Below, piece after piece: positions 8,773 through 16,852 of a stretch of 64,000 bases of DNA. Below the pieces are notes generated by a model. The model worked only from the letters and a program-made list of their open reading frames with translations, searched no databases and was not told the DNA's origin. This stretch comes from Nostoc sp. LEGE 06077 (GTDB lineage: Bacteria > Cyanobacteriota > Cyanobacteriia > Cyanobacteriales > Nostocaceae), in NCBI RefSeq assembly GCF_015207705.1, contig NZ_JADEWI010000019.1, positions 1 through 64,000 of the forward strand. The letters are read 5' to 3'. A program made the translations under genes and the position numbers. The first letter of the stretch is position 1, and every line of letters begins with the position of its first letter.

Positions 8773-9201
8773 GGCTCAAACAATTTTGAATTTTGCGAAA
8801 AGTTGCGTAGGCGGGTTTCCCGACTTGAGCAAACTTTTCCAGACGGATTTTAGATTTTAGATTGACTGCGCCTACTTTTGGGATGCAGTTTGGGGATTTT
8901 AGATTTATTCCACCCACAAGGGGGAGCCAGTCTCGTGGGTGGCTTCGCTGACTTAAGAGAACTAGCGTTGGGTTATGAACCGCAAGAATCATTTAAAATC
9001 CCAAATTTAAAATCTAAAATTTGGAAGGTCAAGAGTCCATAGTCAACAGTTAAAGCTAAATTGTCAATGTTTGACATCACAAATACAAAAGAAAAAAATC
9101 CTGCCAAGCGCGATCGCCTCTAAACTGATAGAAAGAAATCAATTTATTTGTTCTTTGTTCAAGCTGCTTGCTATTGACCATTGACTATTGACTATTAACT
9201 A
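8773..9201. repeat. Repeat-rich spacer between surE and pheS
   Basis: The spacer contains small dispersed repeats. The motif GGCGGGTTTCCCGACTTG at about 8817-8834 recurs near 48576. Near 9005-9020 lie imperfect AAATCTAAAATT units, and at 9166-9201 heptameric STRR-like units (variants of TTGACTA) run up to the pheS start codon. A 78-codon minus-strand ORF at 8756-8992 is built from these repeats and I do not accept it as a gene. Two HIP1-like sites are present. Confidence 0.65.
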
Positions 9202-10194
9202 ATGACTAGCAATTTAGAGACTCAACTTTTAGCATTACAGCAGGAAGGAGAAAAGGCGATCGCTGCTGCTGATACCCTAGAACGTCTAGAGGAACTCAGA
9301 GTGAATTATCTGGGTAAAAAAGGGCAACTAGGGGCGCTGTTACGCAGTATGGGGCAGATGAGTGCAGAGGAACGTCCGAAAATTGGTGCGATCGCCAATA
9401 CAGTTAAAGAGTCCCTGCAAACTAGTCTAGATAAGCAACGCACTGCTTTGGAAGCCGCGCAAATTCAGGCACAGCTAGAAGCAGAAACCCTAGATGTGAC
9501 TATGCCGGGAATTTTTCGCCCCCAAGGTCGTATTCATCCCCTCAACGGCATTATCGACCGGGCGCTAGATATTTTTGTCGGTATGGGCTATACCGTAGCC
9601 CAAGGGTCAGAGATGGAAACCGACTATTATAATTTTGAGGCTCTCAATACCCCGCCCGACCATCCAGCACGCGATATGCAGGATACTTTTTATCTACCTG
9701 ACGGTAATTTACTGCGGACTCATACTTCCTCAGTGCAAATCCGTTACATGGAAAAAGAGGAACCACCAATTCGAGTTGTAGCGCCAGGGCGAGTTTATCG
9801 GCGTGATAATGTAGATGCAACTCACTCAGCCGTTTTCCATCAAATAGAACTTTTAGCCATTGATGAGGGACTGACTTTTACAGACCTCAAAGGCACAATT
9901 AAAATGTTTTTGCAAGCGATGTTTGGTGACTTGCCAATTCGCTTCCGTGCTAGTTACTTCCCGTTTACTGAACCTTCGGCTGAGGTTGATTTGCAGTGGA
10001 ACGGTCGCTGGCTGGAAGTGATGGGTTGCGGTATGGTTGATCCAAATGTCTTGAAAGCTGTAGGCTATGACCCAGAAGTTTACACTGGGTTTGCTGCTGG
10101 TTTTGGTGTCGAACGCTTTGCAATGGTGTTACACCAAATTGATGATATTCGTCGTTTGTATGCCAGCGATTTGCGATTTTTACGACAGTTTTAA
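9202..10194 (+). CDS. pheS: Phenylalanine--tRNA ligase alpha subunit
   Basis: A 330-residue class II aminoacyl-tRNA synthetase alpha subunit. An N-terminal coiled coil (residues 1-85) that contacts tRNA precedes the catalytic core. Motif 1 is in [19 protein letters not shown], the TP/GMQDTFY region reads [11 protein letters not shown], motif 2 includes [15 protein letters not shown], and motif 3 is [15 protein letters not shown] near the end. It forms an alpha2-beta2 enzyme with PheT, whose gene is not in this window, which is common in cyanobacteria. The ATG start follows directly after heptamer repeats and no strong ribosome site is visible. Confidence 0.97.
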   Translation: MTSNLETQLLALQQEGEKAIAAADTLERLEELRVNYLGKKGQLGALLRSMGQMSAEERPKIGAIANTVKESLQTSLDKQRTALEAAQIQAQLEAETLDVTMPGIFRPQGRIHPLNGIIDRALDIFVGMGYTVAQGSEMETDYYNFEALNTPPDHPARDMQDTFYLPDGNLLRTHTSSVQIRYMEKEEPPIRVVAPGRVYRRDNVDATHSAVFHQIELLAIDEGLTFTDLKGTIKMFLQAMFGDLPIRFRASYFPFTEPSAEVDLQWNGRWLEVMGCGMVDPNVLKAVGYDPEVYTGFAAGFGVERFAMVLHQIDDIRRLYASDLRFLRQF

Positions 10195-10209
10195 AATAGT
10201 CAAAAGTCC

Positions 10210-10245
10210 ATAGTCAATAGTCAAAATAAAGTGACTATTGACTAT
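10210..10245. repeat. Inverted heptamer repeat (possible transcript end) after pheS
   Basis: ATAGTCAATAGTCA (10210-10223) and its exact inverse TGACTATTGACTAT (10232-10245) form a 14-bp stem made of STRR-type heptamers, lying between convergent genes. There is no T-run, so termination is only possible. Confidence 0.6.
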
Positions 10246-10281
10246 ATTGCTGATGATTGATTCATTGATGACAATATCACT

Positions 10282-11004
10282 TCAAAACTTCACCTTATAC
10301 AACTCAAATAATTCGCCTGATTGCTGTGCAACGACTTTAGCACCAGCAGCTTTGATCATTTTTTCCCACTCAGCCAAAGGTTCTAAAAATACTTCTGCAC
10401 CTAAATAAGTTTCTAACACCGCCCAATCTTCGGCTAAAGGCTGTTGTGGGTTGAGGATATCAAAGACAAAATGTCCACCAGGTTTGAGAACTCGTTGGAC
10501 TTCTCCCAAAACAATATTCCAGTATTCCAAGGGAAAATAACAACTAAATCCGGTAGCGATCGCCAAATCAAACTGATCTAAACCATAATTTAAATGATGC
10601 GCCCCGCCTAACTCAACACCTTTGAATAGCTTGGAGTTAAGTTGAGAACCACGAGAATTGAGGGTATCTCGCGCTATATTACTAATTTCTTGCCCATAGA
10701 AGAATGCTTGCCAATCACGCCAAGGATAAATCAAAAAGCTGACACCGCAACCAATATCTAAGCAATGTTGATTTTTCTGCGGTTGTGCAATTTCCCAAAA
10801 AGGAGAAACAGCCCTCCCAGCCAATATTCCTGCTTTCCATTCTTGATATATTGGCATGGATTGGACTTCTGGTGGCAGTTCAAAAGTTTGGTTTTGATAT
10901 TGGCGGTTGAAGCGATAAGCTACTTGTGATGTTCTTTCCTGCCATTTATCGGAGTGAGGATTATTGGCATTCAATGGAAAACTGGGAGACTGCTTTTTAG
11001 ACAT
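10282..11004 (-). CDS. Class I SAM-dependent methyltransferase
   Basis: A 240-residue methyltransferase of the Rossmann type. Motif I is CLDIGCGVSF at about 81-90. A later acidic strand reads FDLAIATGFSC and the post-I region reads VLKPGGHFVFDILNP. The ATG at 11004 is preferred over 11124 because the extra 40 residues (MGVDTFAQCLEEK and on) are low-quality sequence overlapping the divergent gene's upstream region. The substrate is unknown; small molecules or lipids are typical for this group. The gene diverges from the acyltransferase that starts at 11181, so the two may share regulation. Confidence 0.85.
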   Translation of the reverse strand: MSKKQSPSFPLNANNPHSDKWQERTSQVAYRFNRQYQNQTFELPPEVQSMPIYQEWKAGILAGRAVSPFWEIAQPQKNQHCLDIGCGVSFLIYPWRDWQAFFYGQEISNIARDTLNSRGSQLNSKLFKGVELGGAHHLNYGLDQFDLAIATGFSCYFPLEYWNIVLGEVQRVLKPGGHFVFDILNPQQPLAEDWAVLETYLGAEVFLEPLAEWEKMIKAAGAKVVAQQSGELFELYKVKF

Positions 11005-11180
11005 GAGCTTATTTTCTGCGGTGGATGGTTGATTATAAACTGTAGTTGGCGGGAAAAAATGGGCGCGATGTCTCACGACAAGACGCTTTTCTTCGAGACA
11101 CTGGGCGAACGTGTCAACGCCCAAGCTACAACCTAAAGTCCATATTGTACAATCGCAAGAAACATCATCTGGAGAGACGC

Positions 11181-12572
11181 TTGCCTAAAACAATACACTC
11201 CACTCAACCACCATTAAAATTTATTCCCCAAAATTTTAACCCCCTGGCACTCCAGATGATGCGGTGGTTATTACCATTTATCTTACGTTTTCGCACCAGA
11301 CCTTGGTTAACTGCGGGTGTGGTGAAAATAGAAGCCGAGAATGCAGAGATATTAGCCGAACTATATCAAAAATTCCAAGCAGGCAAAATCCGCTTTTTGA
11401 TCGCATTTCGCCACCCAGAGGTAGAAGATCCCCTGTGTATGCTGTATTTGTTGTCGCGCCTTGTCCCCAAAGCTGCGCGTCAGCATAGTATCAAATTACA
11501 AGAACCAATTCACAGCCACTTTATTTATGAACGAGGGATGACATTATGGGCGGGAAACTGGCTGGGTTGGTTATTTTCCCGTGTTGGCGGTGTTCCTGTA
11601 CGGCGGGGGAGACGTGTTGATAGGTTGGCTATTCAAACAGCGCGAGATTTATTTGCTAATGGGAAAATGCCGATCTCTGTTGCCCCAGAAGGTGGTACTA
11701 ATGGCCATAGTGGCATAGTTAGCCCCTTAGAACCCGGTGTGGCGCAATTAGGTTTTTGGTGTGTAGAAGACTTGCAAAAAAGCGATCGCACTGAAACAGT
11801 ATTTATAGTACCAGTTGCCATTCAATATCGTTATGTTCAGCCACCTTGGACAAAACTAAATTGGTTGTTAAGTAAATTAGAAGCAGATAGCGGTTTAACA
11901 GTACAGTCAATTTCTCAGTCTGCAATTAACAACTCAACCGAAATTTATCATCAACGCATTTGTCGGCTGGGTGAACATCTCATTACCGAGATGGAAGAAT
12001 TTTATCGCCGCTTTTATCATCAAGACTTACCCGCAATACCTAATCAAACATTAATTCCTCGACTGCATCGTTTATTAGATACAGGCTTAAAAGTTGCTGA
12101 ACAATATTTTAATATCCAAGCACAGGGAAACTTTATCGACCGCTGTCGGCGTTTAGAAGATGCAGGATGGAATTATATTTACCGAGAAGACATTGCCGAT
12201 ATTAATAAATTACCATCCTTGAAACGCGGATTGGCTGATTGGATTGCCGAAGAAGCAGATTTGCGAATGCAGCACATGAGGATAGTAGAAAGTTTTGTCG
12301 CCGTCACCGAAACATATCTCCAAGAACAACCTACATCCGAACGGTTTGCGGAAACAGCCTTACTTATGTATGATATGCTGACTCGAATCAAAGACTCCAC
12401 ATTACCAGGAAGACCAAGCTTAGGTTTGCGACAAGTGCAAATTACTGTAGGTGAACCAATTTCTGTCACCGAACGCTGGGAAAAGGCACAAAATAACCGT
12501 CACGCAGCCAGACAAGCAGCCAGTACTTTGACACAAGATTTGCAGGTAGCATTGGAGAATTTGATTAGTTAA
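11181..12572 (+). CDS. PlsC-like 1-acyl-sn-glycerol-3-phosphate acyltransferase family protein
   Basis: A 463-residue protein with an acyltransferase core. The HX4D motif is HPEVED at 78-83, the substrate-binding block is GGVPVRRG around 136-143, and the PEGG block is at 169-172. The C-terminal 200 residues form a helical extension unlike standalone PlsC. The frame is open far upstream, but the likely start is the TTG at 11181, which has GGAGAG 4 bases before it and begins PKTIHSTQPPLKFIP. The protein may acylate a glycerolipid or another membrane alcohol. HX4D and PEGG are both intact, which supports activity. Confidence 0.85.
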   Translation: MPKTIHSTQPPLKFIPQNFNPLALQMMRWLLPFILRFRTRPWLTAGVVKIEAENAEILAELYQKFQAGKIRFLIAFRHPEVEDPLCMLYLLSRLVPKAARQHSIKLQEPIHSHFIYERGMTLWAGNWLGWLFSRVGGVPVRRGRRVDRLAIQTARDLFANGKMPISVAPEGGTNGHSGIVSPLEPGVAQLGFWCVEDLQKSDRTETVFIVPVAIQYRYVQPPWTKLNWLLSKLEADSGLTVQSISQSAINNSTEIYHQRICRLGEHLITEMEEFYRRFYHQDLPAIPNQTLIPRLHRLLDTGLKVAEQYFNIQAQGNFIDRCRRLEDAGWNYIYREDIADINKLPSLKRGLADWIAEEADLRMQHMRIVESFVAVTETYLQEQPTSERFAETALLMYDMLTRIKDSTLPGRPSLGLRQVQITVGEPISVTERWEKAQNNRHAARQAASTLTQDLQVALENLIS

Positions 12573-12718
12573 TTGGTTGTTGATTTTGACTAAAGGCGCG
12601 GATGGGTAGGTGTAGAAAATTAGCATTCCGCTAAAATGCCTGTATTCCTTTCAGTGCATGGTTTTGCAGAAAAAATAAATTAAAATCATCCGCGCTCATT
12701 ATTCTGTATAGGTTTCGG

Positions 12719-12755
12719 GTTGAACTTTCAAATAATCCCTATTAGGGATTGAAAC
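12719..12755 (+). CRISPR. Solitary CRISPR-type repeat (37 nt), no array
   Basis: A single 37-nt unit has every hallmark of a cyanobacterial CRISPR repeat: it begins GTTG, has the inner palindrome AATCCCTATTAGGGATT and ends in GATTGAAAC. No second copy lies within spacer distance on either side, and no cas gene is in the window. It is therefore a decayed array, a one-repeat seed, or a captured repeat. The adjacent spacer-like DNA is followed by a hairpin (CCAGCCGA 12797-12804 with TCGGCTGG 12823-12830). Confidence 0.65.
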
Positions 12756-12861
12756 TGAGCGATTAGCATAAAGCTTTTATCCGCGCAATTCCAAGGCCAG
12801 CCGATACAGCAATATCTAGCCGTCGGCTGGAGTTTAGGGAATTAGCTGGAAGTTTTGGATG

Positions 12862-13233
12862 TTAATTGTTACAAAGCCTTTCGTAAGCAAGTGCATCTAT
12901 TCTTCCAGGAAGTACTTGTACAGCAATTTGCTTATTTAAGGGGATATCAAATGAGCGTAGAACATTCCCATTGTGATCAATTTCCGTTTTGGATAACACA
13001 ATTCTTTTTGCTGTGCGGCAACTTAATTTATTCCCAGTATAAAAATTAGTACTATCATCCACATAAGCATCGTTATAATAAAAAAATTCACCTTCTTTTG
13101 TAATAGAATCCAAGTCTATATAATATCTAAAACTATGGTTTGTTGGCGTTCCTAAATATTCCCAGTTAACAGCAACAGCAGGAACAGCGGATAAAACAAT
13201 TAAGCAACTAGCCGTAAATAATTGACGCAACAT
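12862..13233 (-). CDS. Secreted small protein resembling surface-adhesin E
   Basis: A 123-residue protein with a clear signal peptide (MLRQLFTASCLIVLSAVPAVAVNW, cleavage near residue 21). The mature part has YYIDLDSITKEGEFFYYND, a central Cys in LSCRTAKRIVLSKTEID and a second Cys near the C terminus, so a disulfide is possible. The layout (Trp near the mature N terminus, 'YIDLDSI', 'C..A.R') resembles the adhesin-E-like periplasmic family, but I am not certain of this. It is monocistronic and its function is unknown. Confidence 0.75.
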   Translation of the reverse strand: MLRQLFTASCLIVLSAVPAVAVNWEYLGTPTNHSFRYYIDLDSITKEGEFFYYNDAYVDDSTNFYTGNKLSCRTAKRIVLSKTEIDHNGNVLRSFDIPLNKQIAVQVLPGRIDALAYERLCNN

Positions 13234-13317
13234 AATTAACTCTTTAAAAGTTCACTATCGTCCAAGCGTTAGCAGTTTTTCATCAGGAACTTTAAGGATG
13301 TTATGTAAAGTTTTTAT

Positions 13318-13536
13318 ATGGCTACCATTACAGTATCCGCGAATACTCAGCCGATTTATCCCCGTGAGATTATCAGGTGGAAAACCAAACTAGCAGCGCA
13401 AGTATTTCTGCACAATATCACCACAGAAACACCAATTCTACTTGGGACGGCTGGCGATAATGGTTCAATTATTCACGGGACTGACGTGCATCATCTTGGT
13501 GACAACATTGCTATTGTTGTGCGGCTATGGACTTAG
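13318..13536 (+). CDS. Small hypothetical protein (72 aa)
   Basis: The ORF reads MATITVSANTQPIYPREIIRW and ends VVRLWT. It is rich in beta-forming residues, has no membrane segment and no Cys, and is divergent from the secreted protein gene 84 bases away. Composition and codon use look like real coding sequence. The ATG at 13318 has only a distant AAGG (13293). I do not recognise the family; a small beta-barrel or binding protein is possible. Confidence 0.55.
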   Translation: MATITVSANTQPIYPREIIRWKTKLAAQVFLHNITTETPILLGTAGDNGSIIHGTDVHHLGDNIAIVVRLWT

Positions 13537-13701
13537 CAACTTGATAAAGGGTACTTTTTAGAGAATGAATTAAGTTTGGCGGCTTAGGGATTCAATACAA
13601 TTTAGTGGAGTATCTGTTCTTCTCTTTGTGTCCTTTGCGCCCTTTGTGGTTCGTTTAAAAAAAAGAGTTTCAACTTGCACTAAACTCTATTAGCATTTAA
13701 T

Positions 13702-13817
13702 TCTTTGCGTCTTTGCGCCTTTGCGTGAGACTCAAAATTCTTCTTTTTCAAGAAGAAAGGATCTTACATAATTGCGGGATGATATATCTCACGCAGAGAC
13801 GCAGAGGCGCAGAGAGA
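13702..13817. repeat. Inverted pair of 'CTTTGCGTCTTTGCG'-type dispersed repeats
   Basis: CTTTGCGTCTTTGCGCC with GCGTGAGA (13703-13730) and TCTCACGCAGAGACGCAGAG (starting 13787) are near-complementary and could form a long hairpin after the FAD monooxygenase gene. The same repeat type recurs near 13622 and 25813. They are common intergenic repeats in Nostoc-type genomes. Confidence 0.6.
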
Positions 13818-13833
13818 ATAAGGAGTTTATTGA

Positions 13834-15087
13834 CTATTTAACATGAACAGGAAACACCCCCAAAGCAATCAATCTGGCGGGTAAGTCGCGCAAAAATGGC
13901 AAACGTAAAAACGTTGGGGGTTGAAAAGTGCGATTAGTAGATAGTACTGGGGCAAATACTCGCTTTTGAATCAATGTCTGAAATGCTTGGATGATGCGTG
14001 TGGGTAACTCTCGTTGACGCTGCACTTTTGCCAAATCATCTAGTTCTACGTGTTTGCGTTGCAGAGGTTTACTCAAAACGTTGGCGGCTACGACTGCATC
14101 TTGAATAGCGTAGTTAATCCCCACACCTCCAACTGGTGACATAATATGAGCCGCATCACCAATGAGTAACAATCCCGAACGATACCAACGCTTCACACGG
14201 CTTGATTCTACTGATAGAAAGGCGACTTGTGACCAATCTTGTAAATTATGGATGCGTTCGCTTAATTCTGGCACAACTTCAACTACAGATTTTTGTAACT
14301 CCGCCAAACCCTCCGCCCGTAGTTTGTGATATCCTCCTTTGGGAATTACATAGGCAATTTGCCACTCATCACCACGGTCAAGCATCGCTACGATATGACC
14401 AGCCGCAAAACGCCCCATTCCCCCTGCAAAATCTTCGGGATAGCGGGGTAAGCGAAACCAGAGAATATCCATTGGTGGGGAAGTTTCAATAGATTCAAAT
14501 CCGCCCATCTGTCTGAGTCGTGAGTGGCGACCATCTGCACCAACTGTCAAAATAGCGCGAATTTCGTGCCAACCACCACCACCACGATAACGCACACCTT
14601 TGACTACGCCATCTTCCTCAATTAATTCTTGGACATTTGCACCCATAACTAACTGAAAATTGGCATATTGTTGCGCTTCTTGGATGATGAACTCCAGAAA
14701 TTTCACTTGCGGCAACATTGTGATGTAAGGATAAGGTGTTTTTAGGTGACTAAAATCTGCCAAAGTAAAAGTGCCTTCTGGGGTTTTGATGTTAATTTGG
14801 CGCATTTTGGTATGGGGTAATTGTAATAAGCGATCGCTTAAACCTAATTCATCCATAATTTGCATTACTGATGGATGAATTGTGTCTCCCCGAAAGTCGC
14901 GGTCAAAATCTTTATGCGCTTCTAGCAGGATTACAGGTATACCTTGACGCGCCAATAACAACGCTAAAACAGCCCCGGCTGGGCCACCACCCACAATGCA
15001 ACAATTGGTGGTTTGTACGTCTACAACCTCATGGGCTGGGTGAACACTTGAGTCTGGGATAGGATTCGTCGGTAGATGGTTAGTCAT
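13834..15087 (-). CDS. FAD-dependent monooxygenase (PHBH/UbiH-like)
   Basis: A 417-residue flavoprotein of the p-hydroxybenzoate-hydroxylase fold. The ADP-binding motif CIVGGGPAGAVLALLLARQG lies at about 30-49, a DG-type motif is in GADGRHSRLRQ, and the FAD/phosphate motif is in GDAAHIMSPVGGVGINYAIQDA. Such enzymes hydroxylate aromatic or isoprenoid-quinone-like substrates using NAD(P)H and O2. The ATG at 15087 (MTNHLPTNP) is preferred over 15117, whose extra residues lack conservation. It is a single gene with no pathway partner next to it, so the substrate is open. Confidence 0.88.
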   Translation of the reverse strand: MTNHLPTNPIPDSSVHPAHEVVDVQTTNCCIVGGGPAGAVLALLLARQGIPVILLEAHKDFDRDFRGDTIHPSVMQIMDELGLSDRLLQLPHTKMRQINIKTPEGTFTLADFSHLKTPYPYITMLPQVKFLEFIIQEAQQYANFQLVMGANVQELIEEDGVVKGVRYRGGGGWHEIRAILTVGADGRHSRLRQMGGFESIETSPPMDILWFRLPRYPEDFAGGMGRFAAGHIVAMLDRGDEWQIAYVIPKGGYHKLRAEGLAELQKSVVEVVPELSERIHNLQDWSQVAFLSVESSRVKRWYRSGLLLIGDAAHIMSPVGGVGINYAIQDAVVAANVLSKPLQRKHVELDDLAKVQRQRELPTRIIQAFQTLIQKRVFAPVLSTNRTFQPPTFLRLPFLRDLPARLIALGVFPVHVK

Positions 15088-15273
15088 CACAACACCTTTA
15101 GGTAGCCCTAAAATCAAGGGTAGTTGGCTTTTTTTGGCAGGGGCGATTTTTTTAACTTTTTGTAGTCATAGGGAAGATGTATTATCGCTAAAATGTCCTT
15201 GGTCATTGGTCGTTTATTTTTTAGTAATGATCAATGACTTATGATTAATGACTTATGACAATAACTAATACCT

Positions 15274-16527
15274 GTGGCACAAGTAATTTTAGAAAACGTT
15301 TATAAAAGTTTCCCCCCCCGTAAGGGCGAAAGTAATGCAGCCCAAGAACGTGCAGATAATCTTAATGTTTTGCGACGCATTAACCTGACTATCGCCGATG
15401 GTGAATTTATGGTGCTGGTGGGGCCTTCTGGCTGTGGTAAAAGCACCCTATTGCGATTAATTGCTGGCTTGGAAACCCTGACAGGTGGCAATATTTTGAT
15501 AGGCGATCGCTTAATCAATGATTTACCACCCAAAGAACGAGACATTGCAATGGTGTTTCAAAATTACGCTCTCTATCCTCATATGACGGTGTATGACAAC
15601 ATTGCTTTTGGGTTGCGTCGCAGGGAACAGGGAAGCAGGGGAGATAAAATTCCTCATTGGGCGGAAAATCTTTTGGTGGGGGGAACGAAGAAATTACCCA
15701 AAGGGTTGCGTTATGTTTCGCCAAAAGAAAAATTAATTGAGACACAGGTGCGGTCTGTGGCGCAGTTGTTACAAATTGAAATGCTGCTGAATCGCTTACC
15801 CAAACAACTATCTGGGGGACAAAGACAACGGGTTGCATTGGGAAGAGCGATCGCCCGTGATCCTCAAGTATTTTTAATGGATGAGCCATTATCTAACTTA
15901 GATGCCAAATTGCGGGCAGAAACTCGCGCTCAAATTGTCAAATTGCAACGACAATTAGGCACAACAACGATTTATGTGACTCACGATCAAACCGAAGCTA
16001 TGACAATGGGCGATCGCATCGCCATTATGAATCAAGGGCAAATTCAACAGCTTGCTTCCCCATTAGAACTATATAACCGCCCGGCTAATCGCTTTGTCGC
16101 TGAATTCATTGGTTCACCACCAATGAATTTTATTCCTGTAGAATTTCATGCACCATTGTTAATTAGCCATTCCCTATTTCGTTTCACACTCCCAGAAATT
16201 TGGGGAAAAGCACTGCAAAAATATGATAAACAAACTTTACTTTTGGGCATTCGTCCCGAACACCTCAACCTAAGTTTACCTGCTACGAAAAATCTGCCAG
16301 TCAAAGTAGACTTAGTAGAAAATCTGGGTAATGATGCTTTCTTGAGTGTCAGACTAACTGAACCAGACTCGCCAATATCTTCTGATGCGCCTTACTTGCA
16401 AGTCAGAGTCCCCACAGACCGACAGCTAAGTGTTGGTGAACAATTATGGTTATCAATAAATCCCGAAAAAATTCATTTTTTCGACCCAGAAACAGATTTA
16501 GCTATATTCTCTAAGAATAATTCATAA
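15274..16527 (+). CDS. MalK/UgpC-type ABC transporter ATP-binding protein with in-frame insertions
   Basis: A 417-residue ATPase of carbohydrate or polyol importers. Walker A is GPSGCGKST at 50-58, the Q-loop is in VFQNYALYPHMTVYDNI, the signature LSGGQRQR is at about 179-186, and Walker B is VFLMDEPLSNLD with switch His in THDQTEAMTMGDR. A C-terminal OB-like regulatory domain follows (LGIRPEHLNL). Compared with the family there are two extra segments: PPRKGESNAAQERADNL after strand 1, and about 40 residues (117-155) between FGLRRRE and RSVAQLL. The start is GTG. No permease or binding-protein gene is adjacent, so it may serve a dispersed importer. Confidence 0.9.
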   Translation: MAQVILENVYKSFPPRKGESNAAQERADNLNVLRRINLTIADGEFMVLVGPSGCGKSTLLRLIAGLETLTGGNILIGDRLINDLPPKERDIAMVFQNYALYPHMTVYDNIAFGLRRREQGSRGDKIPHWAENLLVGGTKKLPKGLRYVSPKEKLIETQVRSVAQLLQIEMLLNRLPKQLSGGQRQRVALGRAIARDPQVFLMDEPLSNLDAKLRAETRAQIVKLQRQLGTTTIYVTHDQTEAMTMGDRIAIMNQGQIQQLASPLELYNRPANRFVAEFIGSPPMNFIPVEFHAPLLISHSLFRFTLPEIWGKALQKYDKQTLLLGIRPEHLNLSLPATKNLPVKVDLVENLGNDAFLSVRLTEPDSPISSDAPYLQVRVPTDRQLSVGEQLWLSINPEKIHFFDPETDLAIFSKNNS

Positions 16528-16575
16528 CAGTAAAATAGCATTTCCATGATTCTGTTGTTACGCGATCGCGCTACC

Positions 16576-16773
16576 GTGTACACACAAGTCGAAAATTTTC
16601 AGTCTGAAACCGTGTCCCGCCTTGAACTAAAGTTCCAGGCTGATAGCCAAAGTCCACAAAACGTGGACTGGAAGATATTTTTGCTTGAGTCATCTTCAGA
16701 TGACTTGCGCTATGAGACTCGGAATTCATTCCGAGGCGGGACAGATGCACTCAACGAAGATTTGTGTGTACAC
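16576..16773 (+). mobile_element. GTGTACACACAA element, copy A (198 bp)
   Basis: This non-autonomous repeat begins GTGTACACACAAGTCG and ends TTTGTGTGTACAC, giving 12-13 bp terminal inverted repeats. Inside, TCCCGCCT pairs with AGGCGGGA, enclosing hairpins GAACT-AA-AGTTC, GGCT-GAT-AGCC, GTCCAC with GTGGAC, GTCATCT-TC-AGATGAC, and CTCGGAAT-TC-ATTCCGAG. Three more copies exist in the window (B, C, D). The right end abuts a CCTCCCC/GGGGAGG hairpin repeat. An ORF runs through this copy but is broken in others, so the element is taken as non-coding. Confidence 0.85.
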
Positions 16774-16852
16774 CCTCCCCGCAAGCGAGGAGGGGCTGGG
16801 GCGATTCTTTTACCTCACTCAACCGAGAACCGCTATCATTGATGAGAACTTT

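Noticed and set aside
8756-8992. 78-codon minus-strand ORF overlapping surE
   Set aside because: It is composed of dispersed repeats and runs into the surE start. No protein-like features.
12719-12860. CRISPR array
   Set aside because: Only one repeat is present. No second copy is found at spacer distance, and no cas genes are nearby.
16546-16842. ORF through element copy A (also copies B and D), with shared peptide RLELKFQAHSQSP-like
   Set aside because: Copy B has a stop in the frame, copy C a 4-base deletion that closes it, and changes preserve stems, not codons. The reading frame is a by-product of a non-coding element.
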